Shown in pieces: positions 17,803 through 25,738 of a DNA stretch of 64,000 bases. Source of the DNA: Pseudomonas sp. DC1.2 (lineage in GTDB: Bacteria > Pseudomonadota > Gammaproteobacteria > Pseudomonadales > Pseudomonadaceae); the NCBI RefSeq assembly GCF_034351645.1, contig NZ_CP133782.1, forward strand, positions 1,617,001 to 1,681,000, read 5' to 3'. Every line of letters begins with the position of its first letter. Position 1 is the first letter of the stretch. The translations under genes were made by a program, and so were the position numbers. The notes below the pieces were generated by a model, which worked only from the letters and a program-made list of their open reading frames with translations, searched no databases and had not been told where the DNA came from.

Positions 17803-18666
17803 TCAAGTGGCGACGCTCAGGTTTTGGCCCACGCTCGTCACATTGCTGAGCGAATACTGCTTGCTCAGGTTGGCAATCATGGTGTTTAGGGCTTCGCGGA
17901 CATTCGACTGATCGGTAGTGCTGTCGCTGTTTTTCTCGCGACCGGCCTGCAGGGCGGCTTTGAGTTCGTCGCTGCTGATACCTCCGCTGCTGTTGCTGTC
18001 GAGCATCTTGAGCAAAGCGGCGCTGGTGTCGCTGGCGGTCGAAGAATTGCTGGTGTTGGCCTGCAAGGCGCTGCTGAGTTCAGTGGCGCTGATGCTGCCG
18101 TCGCTGTCTGTGTCGAGCTGGCTGAACAGTGTGTCGCTGGAAGCCTGCTGGGTGGCCGGCGGCGGTGGCGGCGTCAGGGCGGCTGCTAACTCATCTTTGC
18201 TGATGGTGCCGTCCTGGTTTTTATCCAGCGCCGAAAAAATTTGTTTGCTGTCGGCGCTGCTACCGGCGCTGGTCAAGCCACTGCTCAGCTCATCACTGCT
18301 GATGCTGCCGTTACCATTGGTGTCCAGGGCGCCAAGGATTGCGTCGGCCAGTTCAGTGTTAGGTGCCTGATCCTGCGCGGGCGGTGCAGGCGGTGCCATC
18401 GCGGCCATTTCTTCACTGCTCAGGCTACCGCTGTTGTCGCTGTCCAGGCTGGCGAAATTCTTGCTCAGGTCGGCCAGCAAGCGACTGTCAGGCTTTTTCG
18501 CCTCGGCGGTCTTGAGTTCGTCCTGGCTGATCGAGCCGTCGCCATTCGTGTCGAGCTTGGCGAACAGTGCTTTCTGGAACTGTTCGCGGCGGGCACTGTT
18601 GGCCGAAGTGCTGGCGGTGCTAGTGCTGGTATGGCTCGAGGTGTTACTGCTGACGCTGCTGATCAT
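17803..18666 (-). CDS. EF-hand calcium-binding protein, six EF-hand loops
   Basis: A 287-residue Ser/Thr/Ala-rich protein with six 12-residue EF-hand loops near residues 39-50, 75-86, 115-126, 148-159, 185-196 and 223-234 (for example DTNGDGSISQDE, DKNQDGTISKDE). The last, DSNSSGGISSDE, is the least canonical. Pro-rich linkers (APPAPPA, TPPPPPA) separate pairs. No signal peptide is evident; the N-terminus is a Ser/Thr-rich low-complexity stretch, as in some exported or secreted EF-hand proteins. The ATG at 18666 is chosen because AAGGAG lies 8 bases upstream; a GTG three codons earlier is too near. It sits behind a two-component pair on the same strand, which suggests Ca2+ or envelope signalling. 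Confidence 0.85.
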   Translation of the reverse strand: MISSVSSNTSSHTSTSTASTSANSARREQFQKALFAKLDTNGDGSISQDELKTAEAKKPDSRLLADLSKNFASLDSDNSGSLSSEEMAAMAPPAPPAQDQAPNTELADAILGALDTNGNGSISSDELSSGLTSAGSSADSKQIFSALDKNQDGTISKDELAAALTPPPPPATQQASSDTLFSQLDTDSDGSISATELSSALQANTSNSSTASDTSAALLKMLDSNSSGGISSDELKAALQAGREKNSDSTTDQSNVREALNTMIANLSKQYSLSNVTSVGQNLSVAT

Positions 18667-18751
18667 GAGGTTCACTCCTTGGGCTGGAAAACCGGTGAGT
18701 ACACCGGCTTATGAAGCCTCAAGGGGTAAGTTGTCGTAGGTATGTTGAATT

Positions 18752-18767
18752 TGTACCGGGTGGTACA
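18752..18767. promoter_or_regulatory. Inverted repeat upstream of the EF-hand gene
   Basis: TGTACC-GGGT-GGTACA is a perfect 6-bp-arm dyad, 12 bp after the kinase stop and 86 bp before the EF-hand start. It resembles the TGTATCG/CGATACA dyad upstream of the response regulator. A second small hairpin with CCGGTG/CACCGG arms (18692-18707) lies in the leader just before the ribosome binding site. Confidence 0.4.
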
Positions 18768-18779
18768 CACGCGCTTGGC

Positions 18780-19832
18780 TCAGGTTCGCGGTAGGCGGAT
18801 GACGGCTGTCAAACCACCACCGTGGGTTTCTTCTAGGCTCAACTGGCCGCCCAGGCGTTCCGCTGCTTCCCTGGCGATGGTCATGCCCAGGCCGACACCG
18901 CCGGAGTTGCGGTTACGCGATCCCTCCAGGCGAAAGAACGGTTCGAACACCGCCTCGCGTTTATCCATCGCGATCCCCGGGCCCTGATCGATTACTCTGA
19001 TCACCAGTTGCTCGCGGCAGTCTTCCAGCGCAATCACCACCTGTCCGGCATAACGCAGGGCATTGTCCATCAGGTTGTTGATGCACGAGCGCAAAGCCAT
19101 TGGCTGCACTTGTAGCGGCGCGCAATGGCCCCTGGCCTCAACGTCACCGCCCTGGTCCTGCGCATTTTCGCTCAGCGATTCAACCAGAGCCTGCACGTCC
19201 ATCCATTGCCGAGCTTCACTGGTCCGCTGTTCGTGCAGGTAGGTGAGGGTGGCGTCCAGCATTCCGATCATATCGTCCAGGTCCTGACGCATCTGGCCTT
19301 GCAGTTTGTCATCGTCAATCTGCTCCAGTCGCAGCTTGAGTCGCGACAGCGGCGTGCGCAGGTCGTGGGACACTGCACCGAGCATCCGCGAGCGTTGTTG
19401 CACTTGCTCACGAATGCGCTGCTGCATTTTGTTGAAAGTGTGCGCGGCCTGCCGTGCTTCCCTTGGGCCTGACTCATCCAGCGGCGGGCTGTCGAGGTTC
19501 TCGCTCAAACGCTCGGCAGCATCACTCAGGCGCTGGATCGGCCGACTCAGCAGTTTGGCGCCGTACCAGGCCGCGATGACCAGCGAGATCAATTGAGACG
19601 TCAACGGCACCAACGGCCCACCGAACCATGGCCTTGGTGGGCGACGCTCGAAGCGCGGTTGCGCGGTAGGGCGCTGACCGTTGACGTTCTGCGAAAATTC
19701 AGGCGGCGGCGGTGGGGGCGGCGGAGGGCCGTAATAGTGAAACCAGAAAAACGCCAACAGGTGCGCCAGGATGATCGCCACCAACAGCACACCAAACAGG
19801 CGGCCGAACAGCGTATCGAAGCGCGTCCGCAT
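18780..19832 (-). CDS. Sensor histidine kinase (EnvZ type)
   Basis: This 350-residue kinase has a membrane helix (about 10-32), a short periplasmic loop with nine consecutive prolines (36-44), a second helix (about 73-92), HAMP, HisKA with His156 in GAVSHDLRTPLSRL, and HATPase_c with NLMDNALRYAG, DQGPGIA and GGVGLGMTIA. The periplasmic part is only about 40 residues, so sensing may occur within the membrane or through a partner. The gene overlaps the response regulator stop by 1 bp (translational coupling). The poly-proline run should require elongation factor P. Confidence 0.93.
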   Translation of the reverse strand: MRTRFDTLFGRLFGVLLVAIILAHLLAFFWFHYYGPPPPPPPPPEFSQNVNGQRPTAQPRFERRPPRPWFGGPLVPLTSQLISLVIAAWYGAKLLSRPIQRLSDAAERLSENLDSPPLDESGPREARQAAHTFNKMQQRIREQVQQRSRMLGAVSHDLRTPLSRLKLRLEQIDDDKLQGQMRQDLDDMIGMLDATLTYLHEQRTSEARQWMDVQALVESLSENAQDQGGDVEARGHCAPLQVQPMALRSCINNLMDNALRYAGQVVIALEDCREQLVIRVIDQGPGIAMDKREAVFEPFFRLEGSRNRNSGGVGLGMTIAREAAERLGGQLSLEETHGGGLTAVIRLPRT

Positions 19833-20602
19833 CAGCCGATTTCTCTCGCGTCGAACAGGTAACCTTCACCGCGAACGGTCTTGATCAACTGGGGGGCTTT
19901 AGGGTCATCGCCGAGTTTCTGGCGCAGGCGCGACACCAGCAGATCGATGCTGCGATCAAAGGCTTCGATCGACCGGCCGCGTGCGGCGTCCAGCAATTGT
20001 TCGCGGCTGAGCACCCGGCGTGGACGTTCGATGAACACCCAGAGCAGCCGGAATTCGGCATTGGAAAGTGGCACCACCAAGCCATCAGCAGCAATCAATT
20101 GGCGCAGCACACTGTTCAGTCGCCAGTTGTCGAAGCGAATGTTCGCCCGCTGTTCCGTTCGATCGTCGCGCACTCGACGCAGAATCGTCTGAATCCGTGC
20201 CACCAGTTCCCTGGGCTCGAACGGCTTGGCCATGTAGTCGTCGGCACCCAGTTCCAGGCCAATGATCCGGTCGGTGGGTTCGCAGCGGGCGGTGAGCATC
20301 AGGATCGGAATATCCGATTCGGCACGTAACCAGCGGCACAGTGACAAACCGTCTTCGCCGGGCAACATGAGGTCAAGTACGACCACATCAAAATGTTCCG
20401 CTTGCAGCGCCAGGCGCATGTCGCTGCCATCGGTGACGCCGCTGGCGTGAATATTGAACCGGGCCAGGTAGTCGATCATCAACTCACGGATAGGCACGTC
20501 ATCGTCTACGATCAGCGCGCGAATGCTCCAGCGTTTGTCACCGGCGGGCGCTTTTTGATCGTCGTTCACGGTTGCTTGGGTGTTGTGCATGCGTGCGTTC
20601 AT
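19832..20602 (-). CDS. OmpR-family response regulator
   Basis: A 256-residue regulator: receiver domain with the acidic pocket ALIVDDD, phosphoacceptor Asp77 in VVVLDLMLPGEDG and switch Lys in DDYMAKPFEP, then a winged-helix trans_reg_C domain (about 155-250, VPLSNAEFRLLWVFIERPRRVLSREQLLDAA read in parts). The N-terminus carries about 27 extra residues before the receiver; the in-frame ATG at 20590 is an alternative start, and neither has a strong ribosome binding site. It is first in an operon with its cognate kinase and probably the EF-hand gene. Confidence 0.92.
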   Translation of the reverse strand: MNARMHNTQATVNDDQKAPAGDKRWSIRALIVDDDVPIRELMIDYLARFNIHASGVTDGSDMRLALQAEHFDVVVLDLMLPGEDGLSLCRWLRAESDIPILMLTARCEPTDRIIGLELGADDYMAKPFEPRELVARIQTILRRVRDDRTEQRANIRFDNWRLNSVLRQLIAADGLVVPLSNAEFRLLWVFIERPRRVLSREQLLDAARGRSIEAFDRSIDLLVSRLRQKLGDDPKAPQLIKTVRGEGYLFDAREIG

Positions 20603-20746
20603 CTGCCAGATAGGCTGCCAACCACAAAGATGGGCTGCGAGGTTGTGGCTTCAGCATAGGCGTCCTGCCCGAAGGCGGGAAGTGCTGTAAGGAGGTGTTG
20701 CGGCTGCCGAAGGTAATCAGGGCGCTTGTTGGGGGGATGTCCTGTG

Positions 20747-20764
20747 TGTATCGGTGTCGATACA
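20747..20764. promoter_or_regulatory. Inverted repeat between response regulator and pyrF
   Basis: TGTATCG-GTGT-CGATACA is a perfect dyad with 7-bp arms, 145 bp upstream of the response regulator and 120 bp upstream of pyrF. It may be an operator of the divergent regulator operon. The rest of this 281-bp intergenic region holds TACAAT (20844-20849), a likely pyrF -10. Confidence 0.4.
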
Positions 20765-20883
20765 ATTTCTGCGGCGTCTAGTATTGATTGAGCCGCGTCG
20801 ACGATTTAACGATCATCGGGTCCCGCAGCCGCGCTGGTTCCGCTACAATGCGCGCCGATTTCGTCCTGCCTGAGAGCCCGCAC

Positions 20884-21582
20884 ATGTCCGTCTGCCAGAC
20901 TCCTATCATCGTCGCCCTGGATTTCCCCACCCGTGACGCCGCACTGAAGCTGGCCGATCAGTTGGACCCTACACTGTGCCGGGTCAAAGTCGGCAAGGAA
21001 TTGTTCACCAGCTGTGCCTCGGAAATCGTCGGCACCTTGCGTGATAAGGGTTTCGAGGTGTTCCTCGACCTCAAGTTCCACGACATCCCGAACACCACCG
21101 CCATGGCCGTCAAGGCTGCTGCAGAAATGGGCGTGTGGATGGTCAACGTGCATTGCTCAGGTGGTCTGCGCATGATGGCTGCCTGCCGTGAAGTGCTTGA
21201 CCAGCGCAGTGGCCCCAAGCCGCTGTTGATCGGTGTGACGGTGCTGACCAGCATGGAACGCGAGGATCTGGCGGGTATCGGCCTCGACATTGAGCCGCAG
21301 GAGCAAGTACTGCGCCTGGCTGCCTTGGCTGAAAAAGCTGGGATGGATGGTTTGGTGTGCTCGGCTCTGGAAGCCCATGCCCTGAAGCTGGCTCACCCGT
21401 CGCTGCAGTTGGTGACCCCGGGGATTCGTCCTGCGGGCAGCGCCCAGGACGACCAGCGCCGTATCCTGACCCCGCGTCAGGCGCTCGATGCCGGTTCCGA
21501 CTATCTGGTGATCGGCCGTCCGATCAGCCAGGCTGCCGATCCAGCCAAGGCATTGGCGGCAGTGGTTGCCGAAATCGCCTGA
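20884..21582 (+). CDS. pyrF: Orotidine 5'-phosphate decarboxylase
   Basis: PyrF (232 residues) decarboxylates OMP to UMP, the last step of de novo pyrimidine synthesis. It is a TIM barrel with the catalytic Asp-Lys-x-x-Asp array [12 protein letters not shown] (Lys64), the first-strand IVALDFPT, and phosphate-binding residues in VTPGIRP and VIGRPI. The ATG at 20884 gives the normal short N-terminus; the frame is open about 30 codons upstream but those residues are not PyrF-like, and TACAAT lies 35 bp before the chosen start. Confidence 0.96.
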   Translation: MSVCQTPIIVALDFPTRDAALKLADQLDPTLCRVKVGKELFTSCASEIVGTLRDKGFEVFLDLKFHDIPNTTAMAVKAAAEMGVWMVNVHCSGGLRMMAACREVLDQRSGPKPLLIGVTVLTSMEREDLAGIGLDIEPQEQVLRLAALAEKAGMDGLVCSALEAHALKLAHPSLQLVTPGIRPAGSAQDDQRRILTPRQALDAGSDYLVIGRPISQAADPAKALAAVVAEIA

Positions 21583-21662
21583 TCAGGTGCTGAAAATCTA
21601 AATGGGTGAGCGGGCCTGCCGGTGCTCTTGATCAACGGCAAGAAACTCCTCGCCCGGAAGGC

Positions 21663-22061
21663 TCAAGGTTTGTGCAAGGTCTTCTGGCGAAGGATATACA
21701 CCGTCACCAGTACCGCACTGGTCAGCATGAACGCGCGTGCCCACGGCAGCGGCACCAGGTAGCAGGAAAACAGAATACTGACCCACATCAGCCCGATCGC
21801 GTAGACCTTGCCCTTGAGCGGGATACCGTTGCCATCGAGGTAGTTACCTATCCACGGTCCAAGCCGTGGATGCTCAACCAGCCAGTGGTAGAAGCGTGGT
21901 GAACTGCGGGCGAAACAGCCAGCCGCTAATAGCAGGAAGGGTGTGGTGGGCAGCACCGGCAGGAAAATCCCGATCACCCCCAGCATCACGCTCAGCCAGC
22001 CGATGGCCAGCAGAACGTAACGCAGAATCAGGGGGCGGTTGCCTATGGGCGGGGGCGCCAT
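21663..22061 (-). CDS. YbaN/DUF454 inner-membrane protein
   Basis: A 132-residue protein with three or four hydrophobic helices and the DUF454 signature VIGIFLPVLPTTPFLLLAAGCF followed by SSPRFYHWLVEHPRLGPWI. Function unknown; the E. coli relative is YbaN. The ATG at 22061 is chosen since it lies 10 bp after the upstream gene stop and precedes the conserved region; an upstream in-frame extension overlaps the preceding gene. It is co-directional with the YecA-type gene. Confidence 0.88.
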   Translation of the reverse strand: MAPPPIGNRPLILRYVLLAIGWLSVMLGVIGIFLPVLPTTPFLLLAAGCFARSSPRFYHWLVEHPRLGPWIGNYLDGNGIPLKGKVYAIGLMWVSILFSCYLVPLPWARAFMLTSAVLVTVYILRQKTLHKP

Positions 22062-22071
22062 AGGCACAACC

Positions 22072-22659
22072 TTAGTGGTGACGTGGCTTGAGGATGGCCG
22101 GTTTTTCGTCTGGCGCATTGCACAGCAGGTACAGCGCGGTCAGGGCTTCCGGGATTTGCACGATCATGTCGTCCATCAGGTTGGCATCGGCCGCGATGTC
22201 GGAGAACTCAGGCTGTTCGTCGAACAGACCCGAGCCGACCATGATTGGCAGAAGCATTTCGCTGACTTCGTCTTCTGCGGTTTCGAACCACGCCTCTTCG
22301 CGCAGGAACACGCCTTCCATGAAGCCGATGCACCAGCCGCGCAGGTCGGAGTCATCCGGCTCTTCGCCAAGGTCCAGGTCACACGGCAGCTCGAACTCTT
22401 CATCGGACGCCAGTTGGCGGGCGATATGGGCCTTGAGCGCTAGCAAGGTGGATTCGATCGCATCACGCTCGGTGTCGTCAGCGTAGTGCGGCTCTTCGGC
22501 GAAGAGCGCGTCGATCCACTCGCGGTCGGGAACGATTTCGGAGCAAATCGATAGCGCAGTGAGATAGCCGTGGGCGGCCACGTAGTCCAGCGCCTCGTCG
22601 TGCAGCTCGTCGGCGTCGAGGAAGACTTGCAGGCGGGTTAGTTGCTCAGCGAAGGACAT
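22072..22659 (-). CDS. UPF0149/YecA family protein
   Basis: An acidic 195-residue cytoplasmic protein with the YecA/UPF0149 motifs DYVAAHGYLTALSICSEIVP and RGWCIGFMEGVFL. It lacks the C-terminal SEC-C zinc-binding motif (CxCxxxxxC(H/C)) found in many YecA proteins and ends in a basic KPRHH tail. Function unknown. It lies 10 bp upstream of the DUF454 gene and is probably co-transcribed with it. Confidence 0.88.
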   Translation of the reverse strand: MSFAEQLTRLQVFLDADELHDEALDYVAAHGYLTALSICSEIVPDREWIDALFAEEPHYADDTERDAIESTLLALKAHIARQLASDEEFELPCDLDLGEEPDDSDLRGWCIGFMEGVFLREEAWFETAEDEVSEMLLPIMVGSGLFDEQPEFSDIAADANLMDDMIVQIPEALTALYLLCNAPDEKPAILKPRHH

Positions 22660-22931
22660 TAAAGGACTACCTTGGGAATTAACAATGCGCGAATTCTAGG
22701 CCTTCTTGAGCGCCCAGGCCAGCCGCGCGGCATATTTGCGCCCGCGCGCCTCTTATCAGCGGCACCCTTTGCCTGACAGGGGTCGGGTATACTCCCGCGT
22801 TTTGTGATGCCCTGCTGGCGTTACGGCTGAAATGTGAGGCGCCATGCAACGCGCACTTACGATTCGTCCGTGCAGCTTTCGTGGTTCTGAACCAGCCTTG
22901 CAGGGATGTTTCGATGATTTTTGGAGTTTCT

Positions 22932-25058
22932 ATGCTCGAACAGGCTCAACGCGTCCTCAAGGACATCTTCGGCTACGACAGTTTCCGTGGCCGCCAGGGT
23001 GCAATCATTGAGCGCGTGGCCAATGGCGGCGACGCCTTGGTACTGATGCCTACCGGCGGTGGCAAATCTCTGTGCTTCCAGGTGCCGGCTTTGCTGCGCG
23101 ACGGTCTGGCGGTGGTAGTGTCGCCGCTGATCGCGCTGATGGACGACCAGGTTGCGACCCTTGAAGAGTTGGGCGTGGCCGCCGCTGCGTTGAATTCAAC
23201 ACTGAGTGCCGAGCAGCAGCGGGACCTGGCGGCGCGAATCAAGCGTGGCGAAGTCAAAATGCTCTATCTCGCCCCCGAGCGTCTGGTGCAGCCACGGATG
23301 CTGGCCTTTCTGCAAAGCCTGGAGATCGCGCTGTTCGCCATCGACGAAGCGCACTGCGTCTCGCAATGGGGTCATGACTTTCGCCGCGAGTACCTGCAAT
23401 TGGGCCAGTTGGCGGAACTCTTCCCCAATGTCCCGCGCATTGCGCTGACCGCCACTGCCGACAAGCGCACCCGCGAAGAAATCGTCGATCGTTTGCACTT
23501 GCACGAAGCCGAACGCTTCCTGTCGAGCTTCGACCGGCCGAACATTTTCTACCGCATCGTGCCCAAGGAGCAGCCGCGCAAGCAATTGCTGGTGTTCCTC
23601 GCCGAGCGCCGCAGCGATGCCGGCATCGTCTATTGCCTGTCGCGCAAGAAAGTCGATGAAGTGGCGGTGTTCCTCAGTGAACAAGGCTTCCCGGCGCTGC
23701 CGTATCACGCCGGTTTGCCCAACGAAACCCGGGCCCATAACCAGAAGCGCTTTCTTAACGAAGAAGGGCTGATCATGGTCGCCACGGTGGCGTTCGGCAT
23801 GGGCATCGACAAGCCCAACGTGCGCTTCGTCGCCCACCTCGATTTGCCGAAATCCCTTGAGGCCTACTACCAGGAAACCGGTCGTGGCGGCCGTGACGGT
23901 CTGCCGGCGGACGCCTGGATGGCCTACGGCCTGCAAGACGTGGTGATGCTCAAGCAGATGTTGCAGAACTCCGAAGGCGACGAGCGCCACAAGCGGCTGG
24001 AACAGCACAAGCTTGACGCCATGCTCTCGCTCTGCGAAGAGACCCGCTGCCGCCGTCAGACCCTGCTGGCGTACTTTGATGAGGACATGCCTGAGCCCTG
24101 CGGCCATTGCGATAACTGTGTCGACGGCGTACAGACCTGGGACGCTACCGAGCCTGCTCGTCAGGCTCTGTCGGCGATCTATCGCACCGGCCAACGTTAC
24201 GGTGTAGGGCATCTGGTGGATGTGCTGCTGGGTAAGGATAACGAAAAGGTCCGCAGCTTTGGCCATCAGCATTTATCGGTATTTGGCGTTGGCAAGGCGA
24301 TGGCCGAAGGCGAATGGCGCTCGCTGTTTCGACAGTTGGTGGCGCGTGGTTTGGCCGACATCGATCTGGAAGGCTACGGCGGCCTGCGCCTCAGTGACAC
24401 CTGTCGGCCGCTGCTCAAGGGCGAAGTGACCCTTGAGCTGCGCCGCGACCTCAAGCCGCAAACTTCAGCGAAAAGCAGCAAGAGTCAAGCGAGCCAACTG
24501 GTCCGTGGCGAAGAGCGCGAGCAATGGGAGGCGTTACGCGCCCTGCGACGCAAACTGGCCGAAGAACACGGCGTGCCGCCATACGTTATTTTTCCCGATT
24601 CGACACTGCTGGAAATGCTCCGCAGCCAGCCGACGTCCCTTGCGGAAATGGGGACGGTCAGTGGCGTTGGCGCACGTAAGCTGGAACGTTATGGCGAAGC
24701 CTTCCTCGAAGTCCTCGGTGGCCAGGTCGAAGCGCCGAGAGTGGTGGCAGACCTGCGCCACGAGCTGATCACGCTGGCCAGAGCCGGTATGACGCCGCTG
24801 CAGATCGCCGGCCAGTTGCAATGCTCGGAAAAGAACGTATACACCCTGTTGGCGGAGGCCATTGGCAAGCAACAGTTGTCCCTCGAGCAAGCCCTCGACC
24901 TGCCGGAAGAACTGATGGGAGAAGTCCAGGACGCGTTCCTCGACGGCGAGGGCGAGTTACCGCCGGTCTCCGAGATTGCCGCGCTGTTTGCCGGCCGGGT
25001 CCCGGAAGGGGTGTTGTACTGTGTGCGGGCGGCACTGCAATCCGAGTTCGAGGTTTAA
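22932..25058 (+). CDS. recQ: ATP-dependent DNA helicase RecQ
   Basis: RecQ (708 residues) is a 3'-5' helicase of the RecF recombination pathway and replication-fork repair. Domains in order: helicase core with Walker A MPTGGGKS (39-46), DEAH box [16 protein letters not shown] and motif [12 protein letters not shown]; the RQC region with zinc ligands CRRQTLL...CGHCDNC; winged helix; and a C-terminal HRDC domain followed by a helical extension. It is longer than E. coli RecQ (609) by about 100 residues at the C-terminus. The ATG at 22932, with TGGAG before it, gives the usual [14 protein letters not shown] start. A TATACT (22788-22793) may be a -10. Confidence 0.96.
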   Translation: MLEQAQRVLKDIFGYDSFRGRQGAIIERVANGGDALVLMPTGGGKSLCFQVPALLRDGLAVVVSPLIALMDDQVATLEELGVAAAALNSTLSAEQQRDLAARIKRGEVKMLYLAPERLVQPRMLAFLQSLEIALFAIDEAHCVSQWGHDFRREYLQLGQLAELFPNVPRIALTATADKRTREEIVDRLHLHEAERFLSSFDRPNIFYRIVPKEQPRKQLLVFLAERRSDAGIVYCLSRKKVDEVAVFLSEQGFPALPYHAGLPNETRAHNQKRFLNEEGLIMVATVAFGMGIDKPNVRFVAHLDLPKSLEAYYQETGRGGRDGLPADAWMAYGLQDVVMLKQMLQNSEGDERHKRLEQHKLDAMLSLCEETRCRRQTLLAYFDEDMPEPCGHCDNCVDGVQTWDATEPARQALSAIYRTGQRYGVGHLVDVLLGKDNEKVRSFGHQHLSVFGVGKAMAEGEWRSLFRQLVARGLADIDLEGYGGLRLSDTCRPLLKGEVTLELRRDLKPQTSAKSSKSQASQLVRGEEREQWEALRALRRKLAEEHGVPPYVIFPDSTLLEMLRSQPTSLAEMGTVSGVGARKLERYGEAFLEVLGGQVEAPRVVADLRHELITLARAGMTPLQIAGQLQCSEKNVYTLLAEAIGKQQLSLEQALDLPEELMGEVQDAFLDGEGELPPVSEIAALFAGRVPEGVLYCVRAALQSEFEV

Positions 25059-25131
25059 GTGATCCTTGGCAAAGGTGTAACGATTCAGTGCAGAGCGAGC
25101 CTTGCCTACAGCGAAGGGTCATGCTTAGCTG

Positions 25132-25144
25132 ACTAATAATTAGT
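25132..25144. promoter_or_regulatory. Palindrome upstream of the MarR gene
   Basis: ACTAAT-A-ATTAGT is a perfect 13-bp palindrome 34 bp before the MarR start and contains a TAATAAT that could serve as the -10. This is a typical place for an autoregulatory MarR-family operator. Confidence 0.5.
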
Positions 25145-25177
25145 TTTTCTCTATTTCAGTCTAACCATGAGTTTTTT

Positions 25178-25612
25178 ATGCCGTTAACCGATCAACACCG
25201 CTTTGGGATGCAACTGGCCCAGATGTCTCGCGGCTGGCGCGCCGAACTGGACCGTCGCCTGGCCGGCTTGGGATTGTCCCAGGCGCGCTGGCTTGTGCTG
25301 CTGCATCTTGCACGTTTTGAGGAGGCCCCGACCCAGCGTGAGCTGGCACAAAGCGTTGGCGTCGAAGGGCCAACGCTGGCTCGTTTGCTCGACAGTCTGG
25401 AAGCCCAGGGGCTGGTGCAGCGTCAGTCGGTGCTGGAAGATCGTCGGGCCAAGAAAATCGTCCTGTGTGCTCCGGCCCGGCCCTTGATCGAACAAATTGA
25501 AACGATTGCCACTCAACTGCGCCATGAGCTGTTCGACGGCGTCGATGAGGCGGATTTGAAGGTTTGCATGCGTGTCCACGGGCACATTTTGGCTAATCTG
25601 GAAAAATCTTGA
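25178..25612 (+). CDS. MarR/SlyA-family transcriptional regulator
   Basis: A 144-residue winged-helix regulator of the MarR family: recognition helix region TQRELAQSVGVEGPTLARLLDSLEAQGLVQRQ and wing VLEDRRAKKIVLCAP, read in parts. SlyA-like members act as repressors or H-NS antagonists that respond to small aromatic ligands. It probably controls itself through the palindrome at 25132-25144. It is separated from the FimV-like gene by 126 bp, so the two need not be one unit. In P. aeruginosa the same order (recQ, MarR, FimV-like, plpD) occurs near PA3339-PA3344. Confidence 0.9.
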   Translation: MPLTDQHRFGMQLAQMSRGWRAELDRRLAGLGLSQARWLVLLHLARFEEAPTQRELAQSVGVEGPTLARLLDSLEAQGLVQRQSVLEDRRAKKIVLCAPARPLIEQIETIATQLRHELFDGVDEADLKVCMRVHGHILANLEKS

Positions 25613-25738
25613 GGCATAACCGCGCGCCAGACTTTTGAGATACCTCGCAGGGCGGACTATAAGAAATACTGCGCACTATCTGTTCGTGCTGGATGTGCGA
25701 ACGCTTACAGGTTGGTTCCGTTTATTTAAGGGATGCTC

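Noticed and set aside
23196..24272. 358-codon open frame on the minus strand opposite recQ
   Set aside because: It is a shadow of the RecQ helicase core and has no start signals.
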